A stretch of DNA of 64,000 bases from CALMZY01 sp052033915 (GCA_052033915.1 JBPOJF010000006.1:342114-406113), one strand, 5' to 3'. Shown: positions 37,469 through 46,780, numbered from the stretch's first letter. Notes: generated from the letters alone by a model not told the origin. Program-made: numbers and translations.

Positions 37469-39037
37469 ATGACAACTTGCCTCGCAGTCTTTGTAGCCTC
37501 GTTCCTGATCTCGGTGATCCTGACGAACGGCGTGCGCATGGGGGCGTACACCCTGGGGCTCGTGGATCGGCCCGACAACTTCAGGAAGCTGCACAAGCGA
37601 CCGGTGCCGCGCCTCGGCGGAATTGGCATTTTCTTTTCGTTTTTCATTCCGCTCGCGTTCCTGTATTTCATCTATCGCAATCAGGTGTCGGATCTTCTGC
37701 TTCACCCCCCCCGCCCCGTTCAGTTGCTCGGATTGCTGACCGGTTCGACTATCGCCCTCGGCGGCGGGTTGGTGGACGATATCCGCAACATCCGCGCCCA
37801 GTGGAAACTTCTCTTCCAGGTCGTCGCCGCCGCCGTCGCGTGGAAGATGGGGCTTTCGATCGAGGTGATCAGCAACCCGTTCGGCGAACCTCTCGTGCTG
37901 GGGCTGCTCAGCTTTCCCGTGACCGTTCTCTGGTTCGTGATCTGCATGAACGCCGTGAACCTGATGGACGGGCTCGACGGACTCGCCGCCGGCGTCTGCC
38001 TGTTTGTCAGCCTGACGCTGTTCCTCGTTTCCCTGCATTTCCACAACGTCCTGGCCATGCTGCTGATGTCCTGCTTCAGCGGCGCGGTCTTCGGATTTCT
38101 GCTGTTCAATTTCTACCCCGCCAGGATCTTCCTGGGAGATTCAGGCAGCATGTTGCTGGGCTTTCTCGTCGGCGCCCTTTCGCTCATCGGCTCGACGCGC
38201 AAGGCGGAAACGGCCATCGCCCTGCTGATCCCCGTGGTAGCGCTCGGCGTGCCGATCTTCGACACGTCGCTCACGATCCTGCGCCGCTGGTACAAGAGAT
38301 TCCCGATCGGGTCGCCCGACCGCCAGCATATCCACCATGTCCTGCTCTCGATGGGCTACAGCCACCCGCGCGCGGTGCTGACGCTCTACATCACGACCAT
38401 CATCCTCGGCGGCGCGGCGCTCCTGATCACGGTGGAGCGGAGCGAAGTGACCCTTCTGGTGCTCGGCTCCCTGGCGCTCATTGCCTTCGTGTGTGTGCGC
38501 GTGCTGGGCAACGTCCGCCTCGAGGATATCGTCAGCCGGCTCACGCAGGCACAAACCCGGAAGAGGACCGCCCACAACGCGCGGACCTCCCTGGAACACG
38601 CGATCCAGGGGATGCGCGCCGCCCGCTCGGCCGGCGGCCTCTGGGAAGCCTGCTCCGAGGCCTTCAAGGACATGGGCTTCGCGCGCGCCGCGCTTACACT
38701 GCCGCACGAATTCGGCCCGGAGCCGGAGATCATGACCTGGCTCGCAACGAACTCCGTCCCGGCGCCGGATCCGGGGAAACAGTCGGACACCTGGTCCGGC
38801 ACGCTCAGCGTCCGCCGCAATGGGCGCGACTACGGCGCGCTTGAAATCGCCCTCAAACTCAACGGCACAACGCCCATCGCGGAAATCCCCGAGTACATGG
38901 ATCTGCTCCGGTACGAACTGGCGAAAAACCTCGACCGTCTGGCGGCCGGTCCGATGACCGCCTACGGCGACCGACCTTTCGAGGGAAGAGAGACCATCGA
39001 GGACATCCGCGCAAGACCCGGAAAAAACGAATCCTGA
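37469..39037 (+). CDS. WecA-like undecaprenyl-phosphate sugar-1-phosphate transferase
   Basis: A 522-residue polyprenyl-phosphate HexNAc-1-phosphate transferase. The first about 340 residues are the membrane enzyme with the magnesium motif GLVDDIRN, NLMDGLDGLA, FLGDSGSMLLG, and the cytoplasmic HIHH loop typical of WecA/TagO. It initiates glycan assembly on the lipid carrier. The remaining about 180 residues form a cytoplasmic extension absent from E. coli WecA (367 residues) with a coiled linker and a GAF-like alpha/beta pattern (LWEACSEAFKDMGF, GALEIALKLNG). It ends one base into the next gene's ATG. wecB at the far end of the locus fits a HexNAc-type first sugar. Confidence 0.9.
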   Translation: MTTCLAVFVASFLISVILTNGVRMGAYTLGLVDRPDNFRKLHKRPVPRLGGIGIFFSFFIPLAFLYFIYRNQVSDLLLHPPRPVQLLGLLTGSTIALGGGLVDDIRNIRAQWKLLFQVVAAAVAWKMGLSIEVISNPFGEPLVLGLLSFPVTVLWFVICMNAVNLMDGLDGLAAGVCLFVSLTLFLVSLHFHNVLAMLLMSCFSGAVFGFLLFNFYPARIFLGDSGSMLLGFLVGALSLIGSTRKAETAIALLIPVVALGVPIFDTSLTILRRWYKRFPIGSPDRQHIHHVLLSMGYSHPRAVLTLYITTIILGGAALLITVERSEVTLLVLGSLALIAFVCVRVLGNVRLEDIVSRLTQAQTRKRTAHNARTSLEHAIQGMRAARSAGGLWEACSEAFKDMGFARAALTLPHEFGPEPEIMTWLATNSVPAPDPGKQSDTWSGTLSVRRNGRDYGALEIALKLNGTTPIAEIPEYMDLLRYELAKNLDRLAAGPMTAYGDRPFEGRETIEDIRARPGKNES

Positions 39038-39882
39038 TGAGCCACACCGATACATCCGCCCCCTCCCTGCCCGTCCGCGTCATCGAGCCGCGCCGCGGCT
39101 GGCTGGCCATCAACTGGGCCGAAATCTGGCGCTACCGCGAACTACTGTACTTCCTCGCCTGGCGCGACGTCGTCATCCGCTACAAGCAGACGGTCCTCGG
39201 CATTCTCTGGGCATTCATCCAGCCGTTCATCAAGCTTGTCGTCTTCAGCGTGATCTTCGGCGGGCTCGCGAAAATCGATTCGGAAGGCTATCCGTACCCG
39301 ATTTTCGTGTTTGCCGGCCTGCTGCCGTGGCAGTTCTTTTCCGAGTCGCTCTCGCGCAGCAGTTCGAGCGTCGCCGGTAGCGCCAACCTGATCACGAAGG
39401 TCTATTTCCCGCGGCTCATCATCCCCCTCTCGTCCGCCGGCGCGTGTCTCGTCGACTTCGCCATCTCCTTCGCGATCCTGTTCAGCCTCATGCTCTGGTA
39501 CGGCGTGCCGATCACGCTTTCCACGCTCGCCATCCTACCGCTGGTCGTGCTGACCATCCTGGCCGCGCTCGGCGCCGGAATTCTCCTGAGCGCGTTCCAC
39601 GTGGTCTATCGCGACTTTCAGTATCTCGTCCCGTTCGGCATCCAGATTTGGTTTTTCCTGACTCCCGTTGTCTATCCCGTGCGCGCCATACCGCAGAAGT
39701 GGCAATGGCTTCTCGCGTTGAATCCGATGACGGGGATCGTGGACGCATACCGGTCCGTGATCCTCGACAAGCCGTTTGTCTGGGAAAATATGGCGATATC
39801 GATCGTTGTCATAGCCGTGGTGTTCCTGGCCGGGCTGTTCTATTTCCGGCGCATGGAAAGAAGTTTCGCGGATGTGGTGTGA
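39037..39882 (+). CDS. wzm: Polysaccharide ABC exporter permease
   Basis: A 281-residue ABC-2 type permease with six hydrophobic segments. It has the family's WRYRELLYFLAWRDVVIRYK amphipathic entrance, FAGLLPWQFFSESL, and LTPVVYPVRAIPQKWQW near the exit. Together with the ATPase that begins two bases after its stop it exports undecaprenyl-linked polysaccharide across the inner membrane. The ATG overlaps the stop of the WecA-like gene by one base. Confidence 0.93.
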   Translation: MSHTDTSAPSLPVRVIEPRRGWLAINWAEIWRYRELLYFLAWRDVVIRYKQTVLGILWAFIQPFIKLVVFSVIFGGLAKIDSEGYPYPIFVFAGLLPWQFFSESLSRSSSSVAGSANLITKVYFPRLIIPLSSAGACLVDFAISFAILFSLMLWYGVPITLSTLAILPLVVLTILAALGAGILLSAFHVVYRDFQYLVPFGIQIWFFLTPVVYPVRAIPQKWQWLLALNPMTGIVDAYRSVILDKPFVWENMAISIVVIAVVFLAGLFYFRRMERSFADVV

Positions 39883-39883
39883 C

Positions 39884-41158
39884 ATGAACGCCCCCATGAT
39901 CTCCGTCAGGAACCTGTCGAAACTCTACCGGATCGGCGCGCGCCGCGACCGCTACAAGACTCTCCGCGACTCGCTCGCGCAGGCCGCGGCGCGGCCTTTC
40001 CGACGCCGCGGGACGGCCGGCGATGAGCAGGTGCGCCGCCAGGAGGCTATCTGGGCACTGAAGAATGTTTCTTTCGATGTCCAAAAGGGCGAGGTCGTCG
40101 GGCTGATCGGCCGCAACGGCGCCGGAAAGAGTACGCTCCTCAAGATTCTTTCCGAGATCACCTACCCCACGGAGGGCCGCGTCGAAATCCGCGGCCGCGT
40201 CGGCAGCCTGCTCGAAATCGGCACCGGATTCCACCCCGAACTGACCGGCCGCGAAAACATCTTCCTGAACGGCGCGATCCTGGGGATGTCGCGCACCGAG
40301 ATCAAACAGAAGTTCGACGAGATCGTCGCCTTCGCGGAGGTTGACAAGTTCATCGACACGCCGGTCAAGCGGTACTCCAGCGGAATGCACGTCCGCCTCG
40401 CGTTTGCCGTGGCGGCCCACCTGGAACCGGAAGTCCTGCTCGTAGATGAGGTCCTCGCCGTGGGCGATATCCAGTTCCAGAAGAAGTGCCTCGGCAAGAT
40501 GAGCGATGTGGCCCGCGGCGACGGGCGAACCATCATCTTCGTCAGCCACAACATGGCGGCCATCGAATCGCTGTGCGATCGCTGTATCCTGCTTCATGCG
40601 GGAGCCCTGGATACCGACGGCACGGTCAAGGAAGTGGTCTCGCACTACCAAGCCTCCATCGCCGAACACTCCGCCGGCCGCGTGGACCTGACCTCGCACC
40701 CGGGGCGCAGGAAAGACTCCATCCCGATCATGCGAACGGGAACGCTGTCGTCCCAATCGCACTCGCCGGTTGCGGCGATCCGAATGGGCGAAGACCTGTC
40801 GGTCTCCGTGGACTTCGTCAACCCGGACAGGGCCTTCAAGCCCGTGCTCCAAATCGTGGTGAAGAACTACATCGGGGCCGCGGTCTTCTCCGTCAGCAAC
40901 CGCGTGATCCCCGGTTTTGATTTCAAATCCGTCCGCGAAGGCCGGATCACGTGCCACATCGAGAAACTCCCCCTGATGCCCGGCACTTACACGATCGACC
41001 TCTACCTGGGCGTCGAACACCTCACGTTCGACGCCGTCTTCGACAGTCTCTCCGTCGAGGTCATCACCGCCGACGTGTACGGCAGCGGCAAACTGCCGCC
41101 CGCGCACTTCGGCCCGATCTATTTGCCTGCGCGTTTTTCGCTGGATGACAGCCCGTAG
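39884..41158 (+). CDS. wzt: Polysaccharide ABC exporter ATPase with carbohydrate-binding domain
   Basis: A 424-residue Wzt-type ATPase. The nucleotide-binding domain has Walker A GRNGAGKST, signature KRYSSGMHVRLAFA and Walker B VLLVDEVLAVGD, then H-loop VSHNM. From about residue 270 a beta-rich Wzt_C domain (VSVDFVNPDRAFKPVLQIVV, GTYTIDLYLGVE) is present, which in O9a/O8 systems recognises the modified non-reducing end of the glycan before export. The ATG at 39884 is used; an upstream in-frame start at 39872 would overlap wzm. Terminal methylation by the methyltransferases further downstream is a possible export signal. Confidence 0.93.
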   Translation: MNAPMISVRNLSKLYRIGARRDRYKTLRDSLAQAAARPFRRRGTAGDEQVRRQEAIWALKNVSFDVQKGEVVGLIGRNGAGKSTLLKILSEITYPTEGRVEIRGRVGSLLEIGTGFHPELTGRENIFLNGAILGMSRTEIKQKFDEIVAFAEVDKFIDTPVKRYSSGMHVRLAFAVAAHLEPEVLLVDEVLAVGDIQFQKKCLGKMSDVARGDGRTIIFVSHNMAAIESLCDRCILLHAGALDTDGTVKEVVSHYQASIAEHSAGRVDLTSHPGRRKDSIPIMRTGTLSSQSHSPVAAIRMGEDLSVSVDFVNPDRAFKPVLQIVVKNYIGAAVFSVSNRVIPGFDFKSVREGRITCHIEKLPLMPGTYTIDLYLGVEHLTFDAVFDSLSVEVITADVYGSGKLPPAHFGPIYLPARFSLDDSP

Positions 41159-41312
41159 GAAGTTCTTTACGCTGGCCATCCCGACGTACAATCGTGCCCG
41201 ACTGCTTCGCCAGACACTCGAGAGCCTTGTTGCGAAGGCGGTGGAGTTCCGGGTAACCCGCACCGAACGGCGCAAAGGCAACAGAATGATCTGGATGGAA
41301 AGGATCGATTGA
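41145..41312 (+). pseudogene. Truncated GT2 glycosyltransferase N-terminus
   Basis: A 55-residue frame overlapping the end of wzt. Its N-terminal part FFTLAIPTYNRARLLRQTLE is the classic opening strand and helix of family 2 glycosyltransferases (about 300 residues when complete); the rest is unrelated and stops within the start of the deacetylase gene. The DXD region and all later parts are missing. It looks like the remnant of a deleted transferase. Its last codons contain GGAAAGGA, which serves as ribosome binding site for the deacetylase's TTG start. Confidence 0.7.
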
Positions 41313-42283
41313 CACTTCATCAGGCATTCGCGCGAGGCACGCGCTATCTCCTGGCACGGAATGCCGGTTTGTGCCGGACATATCGCCGCGCGAAGCGCCG
41401 GCGAATCGCAATTCTGACGTATCACGGCGTGACGGACCAGCCGCTCCCGGTCTACAACTGGTGCCACATGCCTGTCCGCGAGTTCGCCGAACAGATGGCA
41501 TTCCTCGCCGCCACGTATCGGCCGCTTCCCCTGTCTGAGGTCGTCCGGAGGCTGGCCGCAGGAAGTCCTCTTCCGGATTTCACAGCATGCGTGACCTTTG
41601 ACGACGGCTTTCTGAACAACCTGACCAACGCCCTGCCGGTCCTGAAACAGCACGGCATCCCCTGCACCGTGTTCATGAGCACCGCCCTGCCCGATACCGG
41701 CCAACCACCCTGGCCGGAACAGGTTTTCTCGGCCATTGTTCATGCTCGTCGGCCGTCCATACTGATCGGGGGCAAGACATTCCCCCTTGCATCGTCCGCC
41801 GACCGCCTCACGGCGTACGACGCCCTCATGCGGGTCCTCAAGTCGCTCCCGCCTGCCGAGCGTGAGGCGGAGCAGTGTTCCGCGCTTCGCCATCTGGACG
41901 CGGGGCCCGCGGACCCCGTGTTTGCCACGATGACATGGTCCGAGCTTTCCGAGTTCGCGAAAAACGACCTCGTGAGGATCGGCTCGCACACCCACACCCA
42001 CGAGATTTTGACCTCGTGCACGCCCGAACGCCAAAGAGACGAACTCGCCCGGTCCCGAAACATCCTCCGTGAAAAGCTTGGATACTGCGACATGCTGGCC
42101 TATCCCAACGGAGACCATGCGCAGGACATCCGGAAAATCAGCCGGGAACTGGGGTATCTTGCCGCCGTCACAACGAGACACCGGCTCGTATCACCGGGCG
42201 ACGATCTGTTCGCGCTGGACCGGCTCGGAATCGGGGCCGGCTGGCCTTTGCGGAAATTCGAGGTCAAGATTCTCGGCTATTGA
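41309..42283 (+). CDS. Polysaccharide deacetylase (NodB homology)
   Basis: A 324-residue carbohydrate esterase family 4-like enzyme. It has the metal and base motif TFDDGFLNN near residue 95 and the SHTHTHEIL histidine motif near 223, and ends with GIGAGWPLRKFEVKILGY, a common terminus in glycan-locus deacetylases. There is no signal peptide or membrane segment, so it may act on lipid-linked sugars in the cytoplasm. The start is TTG at 41309, supported by GGAAAGGA ten bases upstream and by overlap with the stop of the preceding GT2 remnant. Confidence 0.82.
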   Translation: MTLHQAFARGTRYLLARNAGLCRTYRRAKRRRIAILTYHGVTDQPLPVYNWCHMPVREFAEQMAFLAATYRPLPLSEVVRRLAAGSPLPDFTACVTFDDGFLNNLTNALPVLKQHGIPCTVFMSTALPDTGQPPWPEQVFSAIVHARRPSILIGGKTFPLASSADRLTAYDALMRVLKSLPPAEREAEQCSALRHLDAGPADPVFATMTWSELSEFAKNDLVRIGSHTHTHEILTSCTPERQRDELARSRNILREKLGYCDMLAYPNGDHAQDIRKISRELGYLAAVTTRHRLVSPGDDLFALDRLGIGAGWPLRKFEVKILGY

Positions 42284-42632
42284 TGTCGTGAATCCCGTTG
42301 CCGCCACAAAGCGAAACACCGAAGTGCTGACGCAGCGTGAGGAGTTCCTCCAGCCGACCGAGGCCGCCTACGAGCAGTATTTCGGCACCCACGAATTGTC
42401 GGAATTCAGAATCCACACACTCAATTGAAGGCGTGCCGGTCCTCGCAACATCCTGGTGCCACAAGTACCCGGAGCTTCCGGCGGACTACAACTGTAGCAA
42501 CTGCCTTGTCGAACCGCGTGCAACGCCCGAGGAGCTTCCTCCAGCGATTGGCGATACGAGGTCCGATGTTCAGGAATGACACGCTGAATTCTACCTGAGC
42601 TGCATTCTACCCGATCCGATTCGGGCGACAAC
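42284..42632. other. 349-bp gap, possibly decayed coding sequence
   Basis: No convincing gene. One plus-strand frame continues from GTG near 42288 as VNPVAATKRNTEVLTQREEF and stops at 42428; another nearby frame reads VLATSWCHKYPELPADYNCS before stopping. Neither has a start with a ribosome binding site or a family I recognise, and codon use is less biased than in the neighbours. Together with the GT2 remnant just upstream it suggests a deletion scar. No terminator or promoter stands out. Confidence 0.5.
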
Positions 42633-43577
42633 ATGCAAAACACGACTCCCCAGGTCAGCATCATCATTCCCTGCTTCAACGCGGAGACGTTCATCGGCGA
42701 AGCGATTCAAAGCGCCCTCGACCAGACACACAGTGATGTGGAGGTGATCGTGGTCGACGACGGCTCGACGGACGACAGCCTGCGCGTGATCCAATCCTTC
42801 GGCGACAGAGTCCGCTGGGAAGCCGGACCGAATCGGGGAGCCGGCGCCGCGCGCAACCGCGGCATCGCCTTGGCCAGGGGCGAGTTCATCCAGTTCCTGG
42901 ACGCTGACGATCTTCTGCTGCCGCAGAAAATCGAACGCCAACTGCCCATGGTGTTGAACGGCGCGGCGGATGTTGTTTTCTGCGAAGGCGATACCCTCTC
43001 TCCCCAGACCCGTGAAGAGGAGGCTCGTTTCCGGTACCCCGAGCCGGATGGGGATGACGTACTGTACCTCCTCCGCAAGGCGGGAATCTGCACGCCCGCT
43101 CCCCTGCATCGAAAGAGAAATCTGCTCGCAGTGGGTGGGTTTCGGGAGGAACTGCCGAACTCGCAGGAATATGACTTGCACCTGCGAATGGCCTGCGAGG
43201 GAATGACGTTTCGCCGACTGGGCGAGCAACTGTTCAAGATAAGACTGCTGAAGAACAGCATCTCCAGCAACTACCTGAAGGTGCTCGCACAGCGCCGGGA
43301 GGTTCTCTGGCACAGCTACAAGCGGCTTCAGAAACGCGGCGCGCTGAACGACGCGCGTTCTCGCGCCTTCGCCGCTTGCATGGCGCGGTCCGGTCGGCAC
43401 TGTCTCCAGAGAGGTGACCGGGAACGCGGCGTGGAATTTTTCCGGCAGGCGAAGTCCATGAACCCGCTCGGCGTGCTTGACGCCTACAAAACGCCGGCCC
43501 GGCTGGTCTTCCGATGCCTCGGACCGGCGGCCGCAGAACAGTTGGCTGGAATCCGACGCCGCTTCCTGAATCGATGA
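42633..43577 (+). CDS. GT2 family glycosyltransferase
   Basis: A 314-residue GT-A fold transferase. The N-terminus VSIIIPCFNAETFIGEAIQS, VDDGSTDDS and the metal motif FLDADDLLLPQK are all present within the first 100 residues, followed by the acceptor half with ENFREELPNSQEYDLHLRMA-like wording (GGFREELPNSQEYDLHLRM). It transfers a nucleotide-activated sugar in the cytoplasm; donor and acceptor unknown. The following gene overlaps its stop by four bases. Confidence 0.88.
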   Translation: MQNTTPQVSIIIPCFNAETFIGEAIQSALDQTHSDVEVIVVDDGSTDDSLRVIQSFGDRVRWEAGPNRGAGAARNRGIALARGEFIQFLDADDLLLPQKIERQLPMVLNGAADVVFCEGDTLSPQTREEEARFRYPEPDGDDVLYLLRKAGICTPAPLHRKRNLLAVGGFREELPNSQEYDLHLRMACEGMTFRRLGEQLFKIRLLKNSISSNYLKVLAQRREVLWHSYKRLQKRGALNDARSRAFAACMARSGRHCLQRGDRERGVEFFRQAKSMNPLGVLDAYKTPARLVFRCLGPAAAEQLAGIRRRFLNR

Positions 43578-44644
43578 ATGGACCCGCTCCATCTTCACGT
43601 CCAAACACACCCTTGCCCGTGTATTTCGTCCGCTTCGCGTACAAGCACCATGCCGACGCCTCGGGCTACCATCGGTTGAGCGAGTGGATCGGCGAACCCG
43701 TGATGCTGTCGAAGACGATGGACCGGCTCGGCGAGACGATCCTGCGCGTACCGGCAAAACTGGTCTCCTGGTACGGCGGCAACTTCGAGTATTCGCGCCA
43801 CGACTTCGTCATGGAGGCGCAGACGCTGATCCACATGCGCCAGCATCAGCGCTCGATCTACCATTTCATGTACGCCGAGAAGAGCTTCAAGATGCTCGCC
43901 CGTTTCCGCGGTCGGGACGGGCACCGCATGGCGGGAACCTTCCACCATCCGCAAAGCCACTACTCATGGCTCTTCCGGTCGACCGCGCATCTGCGGGCCC
44001 TGGACCATGCCATCGTCGTCTCCACCCGTCAGATCGAGTTCATGGAAGGGCTTGTCGGCCGCGGCCGCGTCACGTACATCCCCCATGGGATCGACACGGA
44101 CTACTTCAAGCCCGGTGCCTCGCCGCGGCAGGATCCGCGGACGCTCCGGTGCCTCTTCGCGGGGATCCACGCCAGAGACTTCGAGCGGCTGCCGGCGGTG
44201 ATCGACGGCATTCTCGGCGCGCTGTCGGAGGCAGAGTTCGTGCTGGTGTCGCATGACCGCCGTTGCGAGGCCCTGGCCCGGCCTGGCAGGGTCCACTGGC
44301 TGCGCGGAGTCTCCGACGAAGAATACCTCCGGCTCATCCAGGAGTCGGACCTTCTTGTCCTGCCGCTGACCGAAAGCACAACCGTGAACACGGTCCTGGA
44401 GGCGCTCGCCTGCGGCGTGCCGGTCATCACGAATGAAGGCGGCATTTCGGACTACCTGAACCCCGCCTGTAGTGTGATATTTCCCGTCGGCGACGTGCGC
44501 GGCATGGTCGAAGCAACCGTGGAACTCCTGCGCAACGAGGCACAGCGCCGCAAGATGGGCGAGGCCGCTCGCGCCAAAGCGCAGGAGTTCGCCTGGCCTC
44601 TCGTCGCCCGGCAGTACGCCGATTTCTATGGGAATTTTTCATGA
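43574..44644 (+). CDS. GT4 family glycosyltransferase
   Basis: A 356-residue GT-B fold protein. The C-terminal half has VTYIPHGIDTDYFKP, the donor-site segment ESTTVNTVLEALACGVPVIT and NEGGISDYL. The N-terminal half is divergent (YFVRFAYKHHADASGYHRLS). ATG 43574 overlaps the stop of the previous gene (ATGA), which decides the start over an upstream in-frame ATG at 43514. The 3' end overlaps the next ATG in the same way. Confidence 0.85.
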   Translation: MNGPAPSSRPNTPLPVYFVRFAYKHHADASGYHRLSEWIGEPVMLSKTMDRLGETILRVPAKLVSWYGGNFEYSRHDFVMEAQTLIHMRQHQRSIYHFMYAEKSFKMLARFRGRDGHRMAGTFHHPQSHYSWLFRSTAHLRALDHAIVVSTRQIEFMEGLVGRGRVTYIPHGIDTDYFKPGASPRQDPRTLRCLFAGIHARDFERLPAVIDGILGALSEAEFVLVSHDRRCEALARPGRVHWLRGVSDEEYLRLIQESDLLVLPLTESTTVNTVLEALACGVPVITNEGGISDYLNPACSVIFPVGDVRGMVEATVELLRNEAQRRKMGEAARAKAQEFAWPLVARQYADFYGNFS

Positions 44645-45789
44645 GCCAGGCCACGAAAAAGAAAGTTCTCCATGTCATCCCCGGGTTCGGATGGAACGGC
44701 ACGTTGGGCGGAGCGGAGCGCGCCGTATACAACATCGTGCGCAGCCTTTCCCGCTCTTCAACCTACACGCCTGTTCTGTGTGTGCTCAGGCGCCCCCATC
44801 CGCCGGAAGGCGTCACGCTGGACGGGTACGAGATCCTGACCCTCGAATACGAAGGTCCCGACCGCGACTTGGAAATGCTCACGCGTTGCGCGATGCCGCT
44901 CAGGGCCGTGCTGAAAAAGCTCCGCCCCGACATCGTGCACAGTCATCTCTGGCCCGCCGCAGCCGTTTCCGGGTGCGCGCTGAAAGGGCTGCCGACGCCT
45001 CATGTGGTTCACATCCACGACACTCGCCCGTGGCTCGTTTCGCGACAACTCCGGCATTGCGCACGACGCGCGCTCAACCGATTCGCGCTCGGGCCGTCGG
45101 CACGATTCATCGCATGCGCGGAGTCGGTTCGCGCCTACACGGCAAGCGGCTTCCTGCCCTCAGTCCACATCGAGGTCATCCATAACGGAATCGATACAAG
45201 ACGCCCATTCCGGAAATCCGATCGCTCTGCGGCGCCCGATGGGGTGCCCCTCATCGGGACGGCGGTCAGGCTCCGTCCGGAGAAAGGGATCGAGCCGCTG
45301 ATCTCCGCCTGCAAGAGGCTGCGGGACGAGGGCGGCCGATTCCGCCTGAAAATTGCCGGAGACGGCACGCTTCTTCCACATTACCAGGACATGGCGCGGC
45401 GCGCGGGACTGGCCGACCATGTCGAATTTCTCGGCGCCGTCGCCGACATCCCGTCGTTTCTCGCGGAACTCAATGTATTCGTCCTGCCGTCCCTTGCGAC
45501 CGAGGGGCTCCCGCTCAGCCTGCTCGAGGCGATGGCCGCAGGCCTGCCGGTGGTAGCCACGACCCTTGCCGGCATCCCGGAGGCCGTGACCGACGGGCGC
45601 GAGGGGTTCCTGGTTCCGCCCAACGACGTTCAGGCATTGAGCGCAGCCATGAAGAGGCTCGTCGCCTCCCCCGAACAGCGCGAACGCATGGGCCGGAACG
45701 CGGCCTTGCGCGCCGCGGACGAATTCTCCGCCGACCGCATGGGGGCGCGCATCATCGCATTCTACGACGAGAAGTTCCCATGTGCATGA
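44641..45789 (+). CDS. GT4 family glycosyltransferase
   Basis: A 382-residue GT-B transferase with GGAERAVYNIV in the N-terminal Rossmann half, IVHSHLWPA, VIHNGID, GTAVRLRPEKGIEPLI and the family's E-x7-E motif in EGLPLSLLEAMAAGLPVVAT. Closest in style to glycosyltransferases of capsule and exopolysaccharide loci. ATG 44641 overlaps the previous stop by four bases. Donor sugar not determined. Confidence 0.88.
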   Translation: MSQATKKKVLHVIPGFGWNGTLGGAERAVYNIVRSLSRSSTYTPVLCVLRRPHPPEGVTLDGYEILTLEYEGPDRDLEMLTRCAMPLRAVLKKLRPDIVHSHLWPAAAVSGCALKGLPTPHVVHIHDTRPWLVSRQLRHCARRALNRFALGPSARFIACAESVRAYTASGFLPSVHIEVIHNGIDTRRPFRKSDRSAAPDGVPLIGTAVRLRPEKGIEPLISACKRLRDEGGRFRLKIAGDGTLLPHYQDMARRAGLADHVEFLGAVADIPSFLAELNVFVLPSLATEGLPLSLLEAMAAGLPVVATTLAGIPEAVTDGREGFLVPPNDVQALSAAMKRLVASPEQRERMGRNAALRAADEFSADRMGARIIAFYDEKFPCA

Positions 45790-45866
45790 CGGCAGGCAAC
45801 GAGCGGATGGCCAAGATCCTCGACGCCATCCTCCGGGAACCCGCGCAGGAACAGGAATCGTCCTGA
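45780..45866 (+). CDS. Tiny 28-residue reading frame
   Basis: ATG 45780 overlaps the last codons of the preceding transferase, and TGA 45864-45866 shares its A with the ATG of the next transferase. The product would be MCMTAGNERMAKILDAILRE plus eight residues, a plausible short helix. The tight overlaps on both sides are the only support; there is no ribosome binding site of note. It may be accidental. Confidence 0.25.
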   Translation: MCMTAGNERMAKILDAILREPAQEQESS

Positions 45867-46780
45867 TGGACCCAGCTGTCTCCATCCATATCGTCACCCG
45901 TAACCGGAAGGAGCACGTTCTCGTGGCTCTCGGTTCGTGTTTTGCCCAAACCTATCCGGCACTCGAAGTGCGGGTGTACGACGCCGCCTCAACCGACGGG
46001 ACGGAGGAGGCAGTGCGCCACCGGTTCCCCGCCGCGGTCTTCTGCCGGGAAGACACGGACCGAGGGCTTCCGGCCCTGCGCAACCGTGCGGCGCGGGAAG
46101 CGCAGGCCGACATCCTGATCACCCTTGATGACGATGCCTATTTCACCGACATCTCGACGGTGGAGCAGGTCGTCCGCGAACTGGAGGCGCATCCCGGGGC
46201 GGCTGCGCTGGCCCTCCCCTTCGTCTCCCCGAACATGCCAGGCGACGTCCGTCGTGACTGCCCGAACCGGGAACAGCCCGTTCGCCTGCGATCGTTCACC
46301 GGTTGCGCTCACGTCACGCGGCGCGACGCAGTTCTGCGCATGGGGCCTTACCGCGAGATTCCCGGTTACTACCGCGAGGATCGCGACCTCGGGATCCGCC
46401 TTCTGGGCGAGGGACTGCAGGTGATCGAGGGGCACACCCCTCCGGTCGTTCACCTCCACAGCCCCAGTCGGAACTGGAATCGGCGGTTCAAGATCGACGT
46501 GGTCAGCACGCTACTGTTCGACTTCCTCAACATCCCGAACCCATACGTGGTCCCGCGCATGCTGGCCGATGCGGCCGGGCTCCTTCTGTACCGCTTTTCG
46601 TTCCGCGACCTCTTGCCGCGCATCGGCTACGTGTTACGAGGACTCGCCGCCTGCTTTCGTCACCGCCGAGACCGCCGCCCTGTCAGCCGCGAGGCGTACC
46701 GCCTCTACCGGACACTGCCCTCCCACGAGGCGGCGCCCTGTGGCACCGCCTGTCCACCCCCCGCCGGGGCGTCCTCATAA
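45866..46780 (+). CDS. GT2 family glycosyltransferase
   Basis: A 304-residue GT2 transferase: VSIHIVTRNRKEHVLVALGS, VYDAASTDGTEE, LPALRNRAAREAQADILITL and the metal motif LDDDAYF, with the later D-R-D-L segment YREDRDLGIRLLGEG. The catalytic aspartates appear intact. The end (ALWHRLSTPRR-like Pro/Ala-rich tail APCGTACPPPAGASS) is unusual and might be a misplaced stop. It shares one base with the tiny frame upstream. Confidence 0.85.
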   Translation: MDPAVSIHIVTRNRKEHVLVALGSCFAQTYPALEVRVYDAASTDGTEEAVRHRFPAAVFCREDTDRGLPALRNRAAREAQADILITLDDDAYFTDISTVEQVVRELEAHPGAAALALPFVSPNMPGDVRRDCPNREQPVRLRSFTGCAHVTRRDAVLRMGPYREIPGYYREDRDLGIRLLGEGLQVIEGHTPPVVHLHSPSRNWNRRFKIDVVSTLLFDFLNIPNPYVVPRMLADAAGLLLYRFSFRDLLPRIGYVLRGLAACFRHRRDRRPVSREAYRLYRTLPSHEAAPCGTACPPPAGASS

